Assembly (NCBI GenBank): GCA_903772945.1
Contig: CAICTM010001583.1
Location: forward strand, 1 to 26,488
DNA length: 26,488 bases
Direction of reading: 5' to 3'
From: Seminavis robusta
Lineage: Eukaryota; Bacillariophyta; Bacillariophyceae; Naviculales; Naviculaceae
The stretch's first letter is position 1. Each line of letters begins with the position of its first letter. Below, piece by piece: positions 1 to 9,424 of the stretch. The notes beneath the pieces were generated by a model. That model was not told the DNA's origin, made no database searches, and saw nothing but the letters and a program-made list of their open reading frames with translations. The translations under genes and the position numbers were made by a program.

Positions 1-1480
1 AAGTGGTACTTTTTAATGCCAAATACTTGTTGGGCGCAGACATTTTGGGAACATTCAACAGAGACAAGCAACCTTGTTTGTCTTCGAACACTGTAGAGCG
101 CAATAGACTGTCAGTAATTACCCGCATATTCAGTTTGCTACCAACTTCTTTGAGCAAAGCTCGCATAGGAAGCAGCTCCTCATTGACATGCTGAAAGCAA
201 CATACTCAGAAGCAGTGGAGATCAAAGTAATATAAGTCTTGTAGGTTGCTGGACCAGATAATGGGGCAACCAAACAGAGTCAGTACAAATCCAGTTCGAG
301 ACTTGACGGACACAAGATCCTGTTCATCCTCATATCCATATAATCAGGCGAAGTCAGCATCGACCCAACGATCAAGTCCCTGATCAAGTTTAGGCTAAAA
401 ACCAAGAATGGCCTTTGTCACTTGTGCCAATCAGATACCGAATGATACGTATGATTGCTTGAGCATGGGAAAGCCTGGGATTGTGACTGAAACGTGCCAC
501 CTGGTGCACAACAAATGTGATGTCTGGGCGAATGTTCGACGCAATATAAAAAAGCATCCCAACTGCAGCAGGATAGCTCGCTCACTCTTCTGGTGCAATG
601 GGGGCCCCCAGTTTGTCAGCTTCGAGAGGATCGGTGGCGGCAGACGAAAGCTTCTTGCTAGCGTCAGACATACCAGTATATCCGATGACTTTATTGATGA
701 GCCCCCTTTGAGTAAGCTCAACATTGTCCCCCTGTCTTTCAAAATTAACGCCGAGGAATCCAAAGATGTCACCTTTTTTCTTCCATGTTGAGATCATATC
801 CAAGATTCTGTAGCTGTTCAACATAGTACTCAATCAGATCATTGTCTGGACTGAGCCAGATTTGGTCATCACAATATTTAATACCATGAGTTGATGCTCC
901 TTATGAATAAAACAACAGGCGGGTCTGCTGCCGAGGTTTCGAAACAAAGTTGGATCATCCCGCGACATAGATGCTCATAAAATATTTTAGGTGAATCGGT
1001 CTGTCCATAAATGGACTTGTCAAGTTTAAAAACACAGTCCTGTCCTTCATATTTTTTGGGTCGATAGTACTGAAGCAATTCCATGTACAGTGGCTGGGCG
1101 ACAGGCTGAGGGCTTTTGACAGAAAGCAAGAGTAAAATCAACTTGCCTCGATTCCCATCCAGGTGCAGCAGCAAGAAGAAGACCGGCTCCAACAGTGGGC
1201 CAACCAACAAATGGAGAGTACGCGACACCATCATAGGACTGAAGGACTCCTCTGCCCCGCACCATCTAGCGACTTCTTAATTATTTACATTGTCCGTCTG
1301 CGTAATCGCTCTTAAACTTCCGTTGCACCCATGTCTCATGCATAGCCGCCTTTGAGGTGTGAGGGCATTTAAGAACGTTGTACGATGTACCAAGTCCCTT
1401 TGCCTTCAAGGCTGGCAATTTCTTTGGTCATTGCTGCCCAGAAATTATCTGCATGTGGTCCCATGAGATATTCCTTCACC
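1..1480 (-). pseudogene. Decayed Ty1/copia retrotransposon pol (RT and RNase H), 3' part running off the window
   Basis: On the minus strand the order is reverse transcriptase then RNase H, as in Ty1/copia pol. Visible pieces: the RT entry motif HADNFWAAMTKEIASLEGKGTW at about 1390-1455; QVDFTLAF (usually QVDYxxAF) near 1122-1145; LDKSIYGQTDSPKIFY (LYGLKQSPR-type) near 970-1020; the catalytic YxDD box as YCDD at 865-876; GFLGVNFERQGDNVELTQ near 710-760; the RPDITF/VARFSHNP region near 470-570; and RNase H signatures including VDADFA, VKSRTGF, EYVAFS and the VFEDKQG block near 30-110. These lie in different frames with stop codons between them, so no intact polyprotein is possible. Gag, protease and integrase are not recognisable, and no LTR can be defined because the 3' end is outside the window. 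Family assignment is secure; exact boundaries are not. Confidence 0.85.
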
Positions 1481-1640
1481 AGAGGAAGATTAGGGTCTTT
1501 GGAAGTTTTGGCCTTGAAGAGCCAGTGGGCTTTGATGAATGCCAGGTTGAAATGATTCCTGGGTGCTGGTCAAAGGTGAATAACAATCCACCTGAGATTG
1601 CATCATTTGCCCGCGCGAACACGATCCGCGCAATACATCA

Positions 1641-2039
1641 TTACAAGCCACACATAAGCGGAGCATAGAAACCAGTAATCCCAAGGTCTTCTGGTTTGAT
1701 GATAATCAAAACCTCCGGCCCTCCTGGAGTGTATTCCATAAACTGGGCATCATTGTTTGTCGAATCCCGTGCATCGGCTAGTGTTGTACCGTGTGACAGT
1801 CGATAGATGTCCAAGCCTACCATATCTTGCGTTTTGTTCCCCTTGATCGCCTCATTCAGCGTTTGCTGTTTTGAGAACTTAACCTTGATCAAATACCCCA
1901 CTCTTGGAAGAGTGATAGATAAAGAACCACATTCTCGATCCAGGCCTTTGTTCATGATGTCGTCGAGGGCTTTCTCTTCGTACCACTTCTTGTTCTGCCA
2001 GCTAAACTGAATTACCGCATCAGGTATGACGTCCGCCAT
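1641..2039 (-). CDS. Hypothetical 132-residue ORF of unknown origin, probably a gene fragment
   Basis: An ATG-started frame of 132 residues (begins MADVIPDAVIQFSW, ends in TAA) lies just upstream of the copia RT remnant on the same strand. I do not recognise it. Reading further upstream to about 2320, other frames also look coding (for example PDLNYWGYLPPLRSNVFG), interrupted by stops and frame changes, so this ORF may be the best-preserved piece of a larger broken gene. It could be the poorly conserved linker between integrase and RT in the copia element, or an unrelated host gene fragment. It shows no signal peptide, membrane segment or repeat. Confidence that it is an expressed gene is low. 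Confidence 0.25.
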   Translation of the reverse strand: MADVIPDAVIQFSWQNKKWYEEKALDDIMNKGLDRECGSLSITLPRVGYLIKVKFSKQQTLNEAIKGNKTQDMVGLDIYRLSHGTTLADARDSTNNDAQFMEYTPGGPEVLIIIKPEDLGITGFYAPLMCGL

Positions 2040-2568
2040 GAATGGCTCCGAACACGTTGGATCGCAACGGGGGTAGGTAGCCCCAATAGTTTAGATCCGG
2101 ATAACGAGACTCTGGATCGTCATCGGTAACAAGGCTCGGGTCCAGGAAAATCTTGTGGGTTCCGCTGCAGTTTCCCCATTTGCCAAAATATTTCTCCTAA
2201 AATCCACAAAGTCAGTGACATACTTGGTAGTGAATTTGTCGTGTTGGGGCCCCGCCATAAAATTCTGTAAAAGGCTTCCCCTTCACCAAACAAATGCGGC
2301 CGAGATCCCCGACGCCTGCATCCTTAGGCCCTGTTCCAACAACTTTCTTGGAAGGGCCGAATTCGGTTTTGGGAGGCCACAGTCACCAGGCCCTAAATGG
2401 GTTCCCCAAATTGCATGGTCAACTAGTCAGTTGCCAAATTGGTCATTTGGACTCCCACGTCACCAAATGCCAATTGCCCACCAATGCACAACCAATACCA
2501 TGCTAACGATGCTTGCAGGTTGATTGTTGTCCTCTTTCAAGTAGATAAAAGCACACAAATAGAGCACC

Positions 2569-3933
2569 ATGTTCATCTGTACTTTCCTTTTACTGGTTTG
2601 GTTGCTCCTGTTGCCGCTGGTTGCAGCCACTAGGAGTCATCCATTGGAGGGATACCTCAACTTTGCCCAAGCTACTCTGTCGTTGCTTACGTTCGCTGAT
2701 CCCGCAGTCTTTGGTGAAAAGACTGACAACAGGTGCGGAGGGAAGCCCCATTGTCATCGAAAGCGAAAGTTTGTTAATGACATCTTCAACGAACTGGGAC
2801 CACATTATGTCAGGCGTGCTTACCGAATGGAACCAGCATTTTTCTGGAAGCTCGTGCGATGGTTGAAGCCTTACATGGAAGGTCCTACTGTTCCTTGTGG
2901 AGAACGGCTCAAGAACTGGAAGAATGGAGCCAAGAATGGGTTGATTCCAATGCCAAGCAGAGTCAGTGCGGCTTTGCGTTGGTTTGCTGGAGGAGCTGCG
3001 TACGACATTGCCGGTGTTCATGGCATTGGTCATACTGATGTCTATCGTTCCGTCTGGAAGGTTGTGGACGCAGTCAATAAATGTCCCAAGCTTGATTTCT
3101 CTTATCCATCCAGTCATGAAGAACAGCAGATCATTGCTGATGGTTTCCACAAAGTGAGCCGCGGAGTTTTTCATTGCTGCGCTGGGGCTGTTGATGGAAT
3201 CCTGATCTGGACGGAGAAGCCAAGTGAGAAGAGTTGTAAGAATGCAGAATGTGGTCCCAAGAAATTCTTCTGCGGCAGGAAGAAGAAGTTTGGGCTGAAC
3301 ATGCAGGCCACATGCGATGCTCACCGAAGATTCCTAGACATCAACGTGTCCCACCCTGGTTCCACCTCTGACTATCTCGCTTGGATATCATGCAAACTCC
3401 ATCACCAGATTGAAAAGCCAGGTTTCATGAAGGAAGGATTGTGTATCTTTGGAGATAATGCATACGTCAATACACCCACGATGGCAACTCCTTACAAAGC
3501 TGTTGGATCAGGGCCAAAGGATGCATACAACTACTACCATTCGAACGTGCGAATCACAATTGAGTGTGCTTTCGGCATGCTGGTGCGCCGTTGGGGTATC
3601 CTCTTGCGAGCTTTCCCATCATCTGTGACCATCGCCAAAGTGACCGCCGTTGTCCGTTGCCTCTGCCGCCTGCACAATTTCTGCGTGAACGAAAGGTTAG
3701 AACGAAAAGCTGCAGCAACAATTTCGCAAGTGGATTCTCCAGGGGAAGAGCTTACGTTGGACATGGCGGAGCGCCTTGCTAGTGATGACATGAACATTGT
3801 GGTTGGTGAGGGAGGCATGCTGTTGGAAGGAGCTGGAGAGGAGTATCGACCGGAACCTCTTCTTCATGGTGGTGAACATTTTGATGACATATCTTACTGG
3901 TCAAGAGTTAGTCGGAAGAGGAAAAGTGGATAG
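2569..3933 (+). CDS. PIF/Harbinger (HARBI1-like) DDE transposase
   Basis: This 454-residue protein is a DDE_Tnp_4-type transposase that would cut and paste the surrounding element in the nucleus. The catalytic triad is intact: D209 in GAVDGILIW, D296 in FGDNAYVNTP, and E332 in SNVRITIECAFGMLVRRWGIL. The conserved HPGSTSDYLAW stretch (about 262-272) lies between the first two. An N-terminal helical region with RMEPAFFWKLVRWLKPYM (86-103) and SAALRWFAGGAAYDIAGVHGIGHTDVYR (133-160) matches the usual family layout before the catalytic core. Length is normal to slightly long. The first ATG (2569) gives an N-terminus of almost pure hydrophobic residues (MFICTFLLLVWLLLLPLV), which resembles a signal peptide and is odd for a nuclear enzyme; an internal start or an upstream exon is possible. 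No stop or frameshift interrupts the frame, so the gene may be recent or active. Confidence 0.9.
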   Translation: MFICTFLLLVWLLLLPLVAATRSHPLEGYLNFAQATLSLLTFADPAVFGEKTDNRCGGKPHCHRKRKFVNDIFNELGPHYVRRAYRMEPAFFWKLVRWLKPYMEGPTVPCGERLKNWKNGAKNGLIPMPSRVSAALRWFAGGAAYDIAGVHGIGHTDVYRSVWKVVDAVNKCPKLDFSYPSSHEEQQIIADGFHKVSRGVFHCCAGAVDGILIWTEKPSEKSCKNAECGPKKFFCGRKKKFGLNMQATCDAHRRFLDINVSHPGSTSDYLAWISCKLHHQIEKPGFMKEGLCIFGDNAYVNTPTMATPYKAVGSGPKDAYNYYHSNVRITIECAFGMLVRRWGILLRAFPSSVTIAKVTAVVRCLCRLHNFCVNERLERKAAATISQVDSPGEELTLDMAERLASDDMNIVVGEGGMLLEGAGEEYRPEPLLHGGEHFDDISYWSRVSRKRKSG

Positions 3934-4380
3934 GTACTCCCTCGCGAACTGATGCTTGACACCATTCAACGGCTTGGTCTGCAGCGACTCACACCAAAGG
4001 CTTGGGTGGGTAAGACCCCTGCTCGCTCTTTAAAAACTTCGTCGATCTAGATTTAACATTGCCTAGCACATGTTCCCGAGCATTAATATTCTGTAGTTTG
4101 CATATGGCTGGCTTTCGCGAGAACAATCTCATTCGCATGCTCGCCAGATTTGAGAGTGTTAAAACTGTCTATGCGAGCATCGCCAGCAGCCATCTTCAGT
4201 TGAGAAGAAATCGACTGGAGGACTGAGCCAGCACACTCGATACACTATCTAGCGAGTAAATGACAGTCGATTTCCTTCTTTGCACTTTATTTCATTATAT
4301 CTGTTTCAAACTATCTCTTTTCAACACAATGACGCCTTCAACAAAACAGAAGCCGCCGCAACACACAGGCAATGGGATCA
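3934..4380. other. Spacer between the convergent Harbinger genes, with inverted repeats
   Basis: No coding frame is convincing here. GAAATCGACTG at 4207-4217 is repeated in inverted form (CAGTCGATTTC) at 4264-4274. A second imperfect inverted pair uses GCATGCTCGC (near 4135-4145) and GCGAGCATCGC (near 4172-4184). Because both genes end here, folded transcript 3' ends or subterminal protein-binding sites are both possible. This is a structural observation only. Confidence 0.4.
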
Positions 4381-5922
4381 TCAATCCTCTTCATTATCCT
4401 CTTCTTCATCACTGTCGGATTCAAGACTAGTTTGCTGGGTGAGGGGAGAAATGACAACCTTCCTCTTCTTTTTCTTGGCCGGCTTTTGCTCCTCCTCCTC
4501 CAATGCCAAACTGTCCAAGCATTCCTTGACAGCTGCAACTTGAGCTTCGAGATACCGGACTCTACCCATCCACATCTCACTGATTTCCGCGTTGGAAACC
4601 TCCATGACCCTGAGTTGTGCCTCGAAAAGCTTCTCTTGGGTCTCACGGAGTTCCTTGAAAATGGCAGCACGGGACATCGTATGCATGGCAAGACTCATCT
4701 TGGCACGGAAGAAACCAAGTGCCCTCTCATCGGTTCTCCTCTTGCGGGCAGATGTCGCTTGATCTGTTCCTGCCACCGAAGAACAAATCTCAGAGGACGC
4801 GGCGGAAGATTCAGCGATGACACACATCACATTCTTCAAGATCTGCTGCTCATCGGACACATGCCAGAGATACAGAATGTGCTCCTTGGTTTGGGAATCC
4901 AAGAAGTTGGCTCTGTTGTCACCACACTCCATCTCGTCCTCTCCCATGTGGCCGAACTCATCCTCACCTTCATGCCTCTGGCCGAAACCATTACCACTCA
5001 GCTCCCACTTCGCAATGATCTTGATCAACTTTGCACGGCAATCACCCCAGCGGCGCTTCACTTCATCCGGTGTTACAAGTCCTGGCATTTTTTCAAAACA
5101 ACAATCGAGAACTTCTGCAAAGGAATAGTGCAAATCAGGTAAGCACTGAGAGTACACTTCTTTTTCTGGGTCATTGAACAGCCGGGAACAGGCCTCGAAG
5201 ATGGTTTCAGGCCTGTTGTCTGAATTACGGGCGTCCAACTCATCTCTGTCTCCAATCCTCTGCATATCCAGGAACTTGTCGCGGATGGAATCGTCCATCA
5301 TGCACTCAATGAGACGAAGGTACGGCTCCACTGTGGTCCACGATGAGGCTTTTTCTTTCTTCTCATCAAGCTTTTCTTGCGTTGCCTTATTAATCAAGTT
5401 GAACAGCTTCTTTTCTTCCGCGATGATGAAGGAGCAGTCATTTGGGTTAGTCACCGGATATGCTTTCAACCATGCGAGACACTTCTTCCTCTCCCAATAG
5501 ACACACTTGGGTTCCGTGATACCATCACAGTAGGCACGACGTTTGATCTCATCTACCATGTTCTTCTGAGTTGGAGTGACCTTTTTCTTCAACTTCATGG
5601 ACTTGTACGGTTCAATATCAATATTACCAATCTCACGTGAGTCCTCGCTGTTGAGACCAATTCCCATTGCCATCAACTCATCATACTTTTCACCACTACA
5701 CTTATAAAACCTTTCCGCAGGACCAACTGCATTACCATCTGGGTGGACAGCCCCTAACTCAGCAAAGGGGATGTCGGAGAACTTGCGAGGCATTGCTGGT
5801 GAGTCTTCTACAGGAGGCGCCATCGTACTACTATCTTCGACAACTGTGGAGCTCTCTAGACAATATACGCCCAATGATGCTCTGGTGCATTCTCTCTTCT
5901 TTTCAGGTATGGTACCCGCCAT
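4381..5922 (-). CDS. Myb/SANT-like DNA-binding protein of the Harbinger transposon
   Basis: This 513-residue protein converges on the transposase, the position of the second (Myb-like) gene of PIF/Harbinger elements. In studied members that protein binds the transposon ends and brings the transposase to the nucleus. A trihelix/SANT-like segment spans about 233-312: an aromatic/acidic helix region with FNDPEKEVYSQCLPDLHYSF, then TPDEVKRRWGDCRAKLIKIIAKWELSGNG, the KRRW...K...SGxG pattern typical of these domains. An ARKRR cluster lies at 392-396. Residues 420-475 form a predicted coiled coil (KELRETQEKLFEAQLRVME...), likely for dimerisation. A basic nuclear-localisation-like KPAKKKKRK sits at 480-488 and the C-terminus is very acidic (ESDSDEEEDNEED). 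The start is ATG at 5922; the frame is unbroken. Function is inferred from domain type and gene arrangement. Confidence 0.75.
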   Translation of the reverse strand: MAGTIPEKKRECTRASLGVYCLESSTVVEDSSTMAPPVEDSPAMPRKFSDIPFAELGAVHPDGNAVGPAERFYKCSGEKYDELMAMGIGLNSEDSREIGNIDIEPYKSMKLKKKVTPTQKNMVDEIKRRAYCDGITEPKCVYWERKKCLAWLKAYPVTNPNDCSFIIAEEKKLFNLINKATQEKLDEKKEKASSWTTVEPYLRLIECMMDDSIRDKFLDMQRIGDRDELDARNSDNRPETIFEACSRLFNDPEKEVYSQCLPDLHYSFAEVLDCCFEKMPGLVTPDEVKRRWGDCRAKLIKIIAKWELSGNGFGQRHEGEDEFGHMGEDEMECGDNRANFLDSQTKEHILYLWHVSDEQQILKNVMCVIAESSAASSEICSSVAGTDQATSARKRRTDERALGFFRAKMSLAMHTMSRAAIFKELRETQEKLFEAQLRVMEVSNAEISEMWMGRVRYLEAQVAAVKECLDSLALEEEEQKPAKKKKRKVVISPLTQQTSLESDSDEEEDNEED

Positions 5923-5934
5923 GGCCCGTAGAAG

Positions 5935-6005
5935 CCCCTACCACGCTGATTAAACTGGTGCCATCCAAGCCGCTTTGGTTTGGAAAAGACCAAGAGCGGT
6001 AGGGG
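5935..6005. repeat. Nested inverted repeat just upstream of the Myb-like gene
   Basis: CCCCTACC (5935-5942) pairs with GGTAGGGG (5998-6005). CCGCTTTGGT (5970-5979) can also pair, with one unpaired base, with ACCAAGAGCGG (5989-5999), so the same right arm can form two alternative stems. It begins only 13 bases upstream of the Myb-like start codon, so it may be 5'-UTR structure or a subterminal binding site of the transposon. Confidence 0.4.
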
Positions 6006-7796
6006 TAGTTAGTGGCATTAGACATTGGTGCTAGATTGTTGTATTGGTTTCTGAGTTTTATGAGAGGCGCCTTGTCTTACGTTCCATGCGTCTCACTAAT
6101 GTCATTGTAGTCGATGTGGAGGCCCTACGTCTTTGGGAACTTTTTCTCTTCCATACCGAATAGAGATGATTACATCCCGATCACGCAGCAGCGAGTGCTC
6201 CGGACAAGGTGCTGTTTGTGTCGCTATAATTGGGTAAATGTGGGATGCGCGAAATCCAAAACACCAACAGGGTTTTACCTGACCCTCAAAAAAGAAAGCT
6301 CCCCGCAATTCGGCTTAAAACTCGCGAAAACTGAAAGCCTCAAAGAATAATGTAGGGCAGATATTGCCCTCTGCCTTCGCGCAAAAAAAATGCCTCCTAA
6401 AGCCAAGATGACGGATGTGTACCATTGTGCTATGCCTGCACGAAGAAATTGTCCTTGGGCGACATTCTGACCACGTCAGTGCCAACGAGGCCCGAATTAC
6501 CGAATTCGGCTATCTTTGAAGGGAGTATGTATCGGGGTGACGAGTTGGCTAGCCTTAAATTAAAAATTTTGGACTTAACATATACACCTTGGATCTTTCC
6601 CGTCCAGCTCTAAGCTGAACCACTTTGTTGGTCATTTATGGTAGGTAATTCTGTGGCGGTGGATAGCCCCCATCCCAAAGGCACCAATGCTGCTGCATGG
6701 TCCAACGACTTTCAAACGTGTACGTAGTAGAGGAGTCTCTGAGTACGTATACCATTGAGGGCTTCGGGTGAGCTGGGTCTCAAGGCAACATGTGCCCCTA
6801 TTCGACGCTTTACAAAGGCCGAGATAGTGACCCGAGTCAACCTACTTCGGTGGCACCACCAAAGACTCTTCTTTTTAACATATTGGGCAGGACGCCACAG
6901 GTTCTAGAAGCTCACTTGGAGTTTTGGATAGAATCTCCGCAGACCGGCGGGCTGGCGACTACACGCGGGCGAGCCTGACCGCATCCAGGCCATTGGCTGG
7001 TCCAAACAAAACTTCGACGATTGAGAAAGTGAGTGAGAATGGTATCCTTGATCGAGCTGAGTTGAGCACAGGCACAAATAAATCCACTAACTCTGCTGCT
7101 TTGTTTGTTTTTCTTAGTGTGCCATCCTATTTGGAGTTGAGGAAACGCCCATCGCAAGTAATTCCTTCTACTACCTGCTACTGGCTAGTCACTCTCCTTA
7201 CTGCCTCTACTTACCGTCTACTGCCTATTGACAGGAATTACTACCCTGTACAATAGAGACTTACCTTGCGCCCATGTCTGATGTCTGTTTCTAGTGCCCC
7301 CTGATGTTTATACCGCCTACGTTCGCCCTATATGGCATCTAAGAGAAGTTTTGATTTTAATCTGTCATCGTACTAGTTTATTGCATTCCTGCAAGGTCAG
7401 GCGGAAGGTGGCAAATCGAAAGTGTTGAGGCATTATCGCAGGTGAGTAGTCACTCACAGTGTCATGGACTATTCGAAAAACGATATCAAACAGTCGTTGC
7501 GGATTCTGCTGGGTGGGTGTAGAAGAATCTATCAGCACCTACCCATCATGGGGCACCTTTACAAAATGTGAGATGCTAAATCAACCGGCGAGTTTGCATA
7601 TTAACCCAAACACCTTGGCACAGTGTTTCCGTCAATATTGGCCAGTACTTTGCACTGCCTTTTTGCGCGCGACACAAATAACTGTTGTGGCCACCGGTTT
7701 GGCAGGCACTAGATCCCGATTTTGTTCTCGGGGGGTCTCCGTTATTCTAAGATTACCTCTCCAACTACTGCAGTGCTTCTAGCGGATGGCAGGTTT
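6006..7796. other. Gene-poor stretch containing the right flank of the Harbinger element
   Basis: I see no gene. Open frames are short (at most about 110 codons) and lack recognisable domains. Visible items: AGGGCAGATATTGCCCT, a small inverted repeat near 6355-6371; the GCCGAATTCGGT inverted match at 6499-6510; a pyrimidine-rich CTAC/CTGC-biased tract near 7168-7230; and GCAGGTGAGTAG near 7437, a splice-donor-like sequence that could belong to an unseen exon upstream of the LRR fragment. None of these is enough to define a feature. Confidence 0.3.
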
Positions 7797-9150
7797 ATGA
7801 TAGTGGTCTATCTGATGTTGTGGTTGAACGGGGAAGAAGCCGATCCGGCATGGAAGTTTGTCCTCGCGCATTTGACGCAATTGACATTACAGGGAAGTGA
7901 AGATGCCGAAGCCTTTTCCGTGGCCGCATTGACACGCTTGTTACAAGTCCAAACCAATTTGGAGACATTGTCGTGTCAGTACATTGACTTGGTGGCATCG
8001 ACATCACAATCACAAGACCAAGACCAATTGACACTGTTCACAAAAGCACTCGAACAATCCACACGCCTCCAAAAAGTCCAAATGACCAGTTTACGACTCG
8101 TAGTGGCCAACAATAACACACCCCACACGACACTCGATCCTATCATCCAGGGGCTAGGACATTGTCAACACGTCGAATTGGCCATGCGACATCGATCCAC
8201 CATTTCCAAACAAGCACTCGAGGCCATGCTGTTGACAACAACCTCCAACTCCAATTTACAGTCACTGGTTCTAGGCCGACGCATTTCCTTGACGACGCAA
8301 GAATTGGACACGATTCTACGCTGTCAACAGGAGCTACAAACAGAATGACATAATTGGATTCAATGTGCAATCGAACGACAGTAACAATAATAATGACTGG
8401 GCCACCACCATGGCCGCCGTCCTGCACCAATCATCCTTGAAACGAATCGATGTCACGTTTGCTACTCCTTGTTGGACGACCACAACGACACAAACCAACT
8501 CGGCGTCACCACCATTGCGTTTGACGGAAGCACTCAAGCACAATACTTGTCTCCAAAAATTGTGTTTACGAGGCGTCATTCCCGACGACCAAACTCACCA
8601 TTATGTTCCTTTTTTGCAAGTCTTGGAACACGACAATACCACATTGGAAGAATTGGTTCTTACGCATCCGGAATGCAACCACCACAACAATAATGACAAC
8701 CGCCAACGCAAATTGCAATTCTTTCTCCAACTCAATCGACAACCCCTATTGAATCAACAAGGATTCCGGACTCTGTTACGATCACTCGACGAAGCCATTC
8801 CACCGCATCTCGTGCTTCCATGTCTCCAAGCGGCGCAAGCAGCGGACGAGGCACTCCATCCGCCAGATGTTGACGATGACGACGATGATGACGATGATCT
8901 CGAAGAAGATTTTTACGGATACATTTATCATTCGCCGTCTTGGCAAGCCACCACACAACACAAGAAGAAAAAACGGGGCACCGTGAGTGCTCTGTATTAT
9001 CTGCTCCGGCAACAACCCTCACTCATTCATCTGGCATGTCAGCAACAACAATCTCGACGACAAAAGCAACAACAACAACCATGTGATGCCATGCAAGGAG
9101 ACAGTCCACAGCTACTATTGTTGGACGATGATATTGTGGCACTTTGGTGA
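7797..9150 (+). pseudogene. Leucine-rich-repeat (RNI-type) protein gene split by a frameshift
   Basis: Two adjoining frames form one LRR protein. The first (ATG at 7797 to TGA at 8346-8348) has repeats such as LTQLTLQGS, TNLETLSCQYIDL, TRLQKVQMTSLRL and NLQSLVLGRRISLT. The second runs from about 8344 to the TGA at 9148-9150, with SLKRIDVTF, TCLQKLCLRGV and TTLEELVLTHPE, then an acidic DVDDDDDDDDDLEED run and a Gln-rich tail. Skipping one base near 8343 changes frame so that ...ELQT continues as NDIIGFNVQ, restoring LRR-like spacing. No GT-AG interval of suitable length bridges the break. The N-terminus looks truncated: residues encoded before about 7835 do not resemble a repeat. Diatom genomes carry many such LRR genes, usually of unknown function. 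It is either a pseudogene or a good gene with a one-base sequence error. Confidence 0.65.
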
Positions 9151-9424
9151 TTGAGGTGGCAACGATGCGATTCTAGTGTCATTTTAGAATATCAATATAC
9201 ATTAGCTAGCTAGCAATAATAAGAATACTATAAAAAACAAAGATCCATAGTGCATAATAAAGGAAACATCTATTATTATTCAGTTACATGTCGTACGATG
9301 AATAGTACAACACCCTTTTTCCAAAACAAGGGTTGTAGATTGTCGACGGCGCGTGTCGCCATCACACATTCCGCAATGCACGCGGCGGCTATCTAACAAT
9401 CGCATGTCATGCTATGCCATGTGA

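Larger units (their letters stand above)
2327..6555. mobile_element. PIF/Harbinger-type DNA transposon with two convergent ORFs (ends tentative)
   Basis: The segment carries the two genes diagnostic of autonomous PIF/Harbinger elements, a HARBI1-like DDE transposase (+) and a Myb/SANT-like protein (-), facing each other and both open. The proposed left end is GGCCCTGTTCCAAC directly after TTA at 2324-2326; this family duplicates a TWA target on insertion and often has ends of the GGGCCTGTT type. The proposed right end is a weak GGCTAGCCAAC (minus strand) next to TAA at 6556-6558. GCCGAATTCGGT at 2356-2367 recurs in inverted orientation at 6499-6510, 29 and 45 bases in from the proposed ends. 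The core CCGAATTCGG is itself palindromic, so this match is only mild support. The presence of the element is well supported; the exact termini are not. Confidence 0.6.

Noticed and set aside
2590..3324. 244-codon antisense frame inside the transposase gene
   Set aside because: Shadow of the transposase; no recognisable motif.
4372..5142. 256-codon plus-strand open frame
   Set aside because: It lies wholly antisense to the Myb-like gene, which has clear domain structure; the plus frame has none.
7459..7782. 107-codon plus frame before the LRR gene
   Set aside because: No LRR pattern and no splice link found to the LRR frame.
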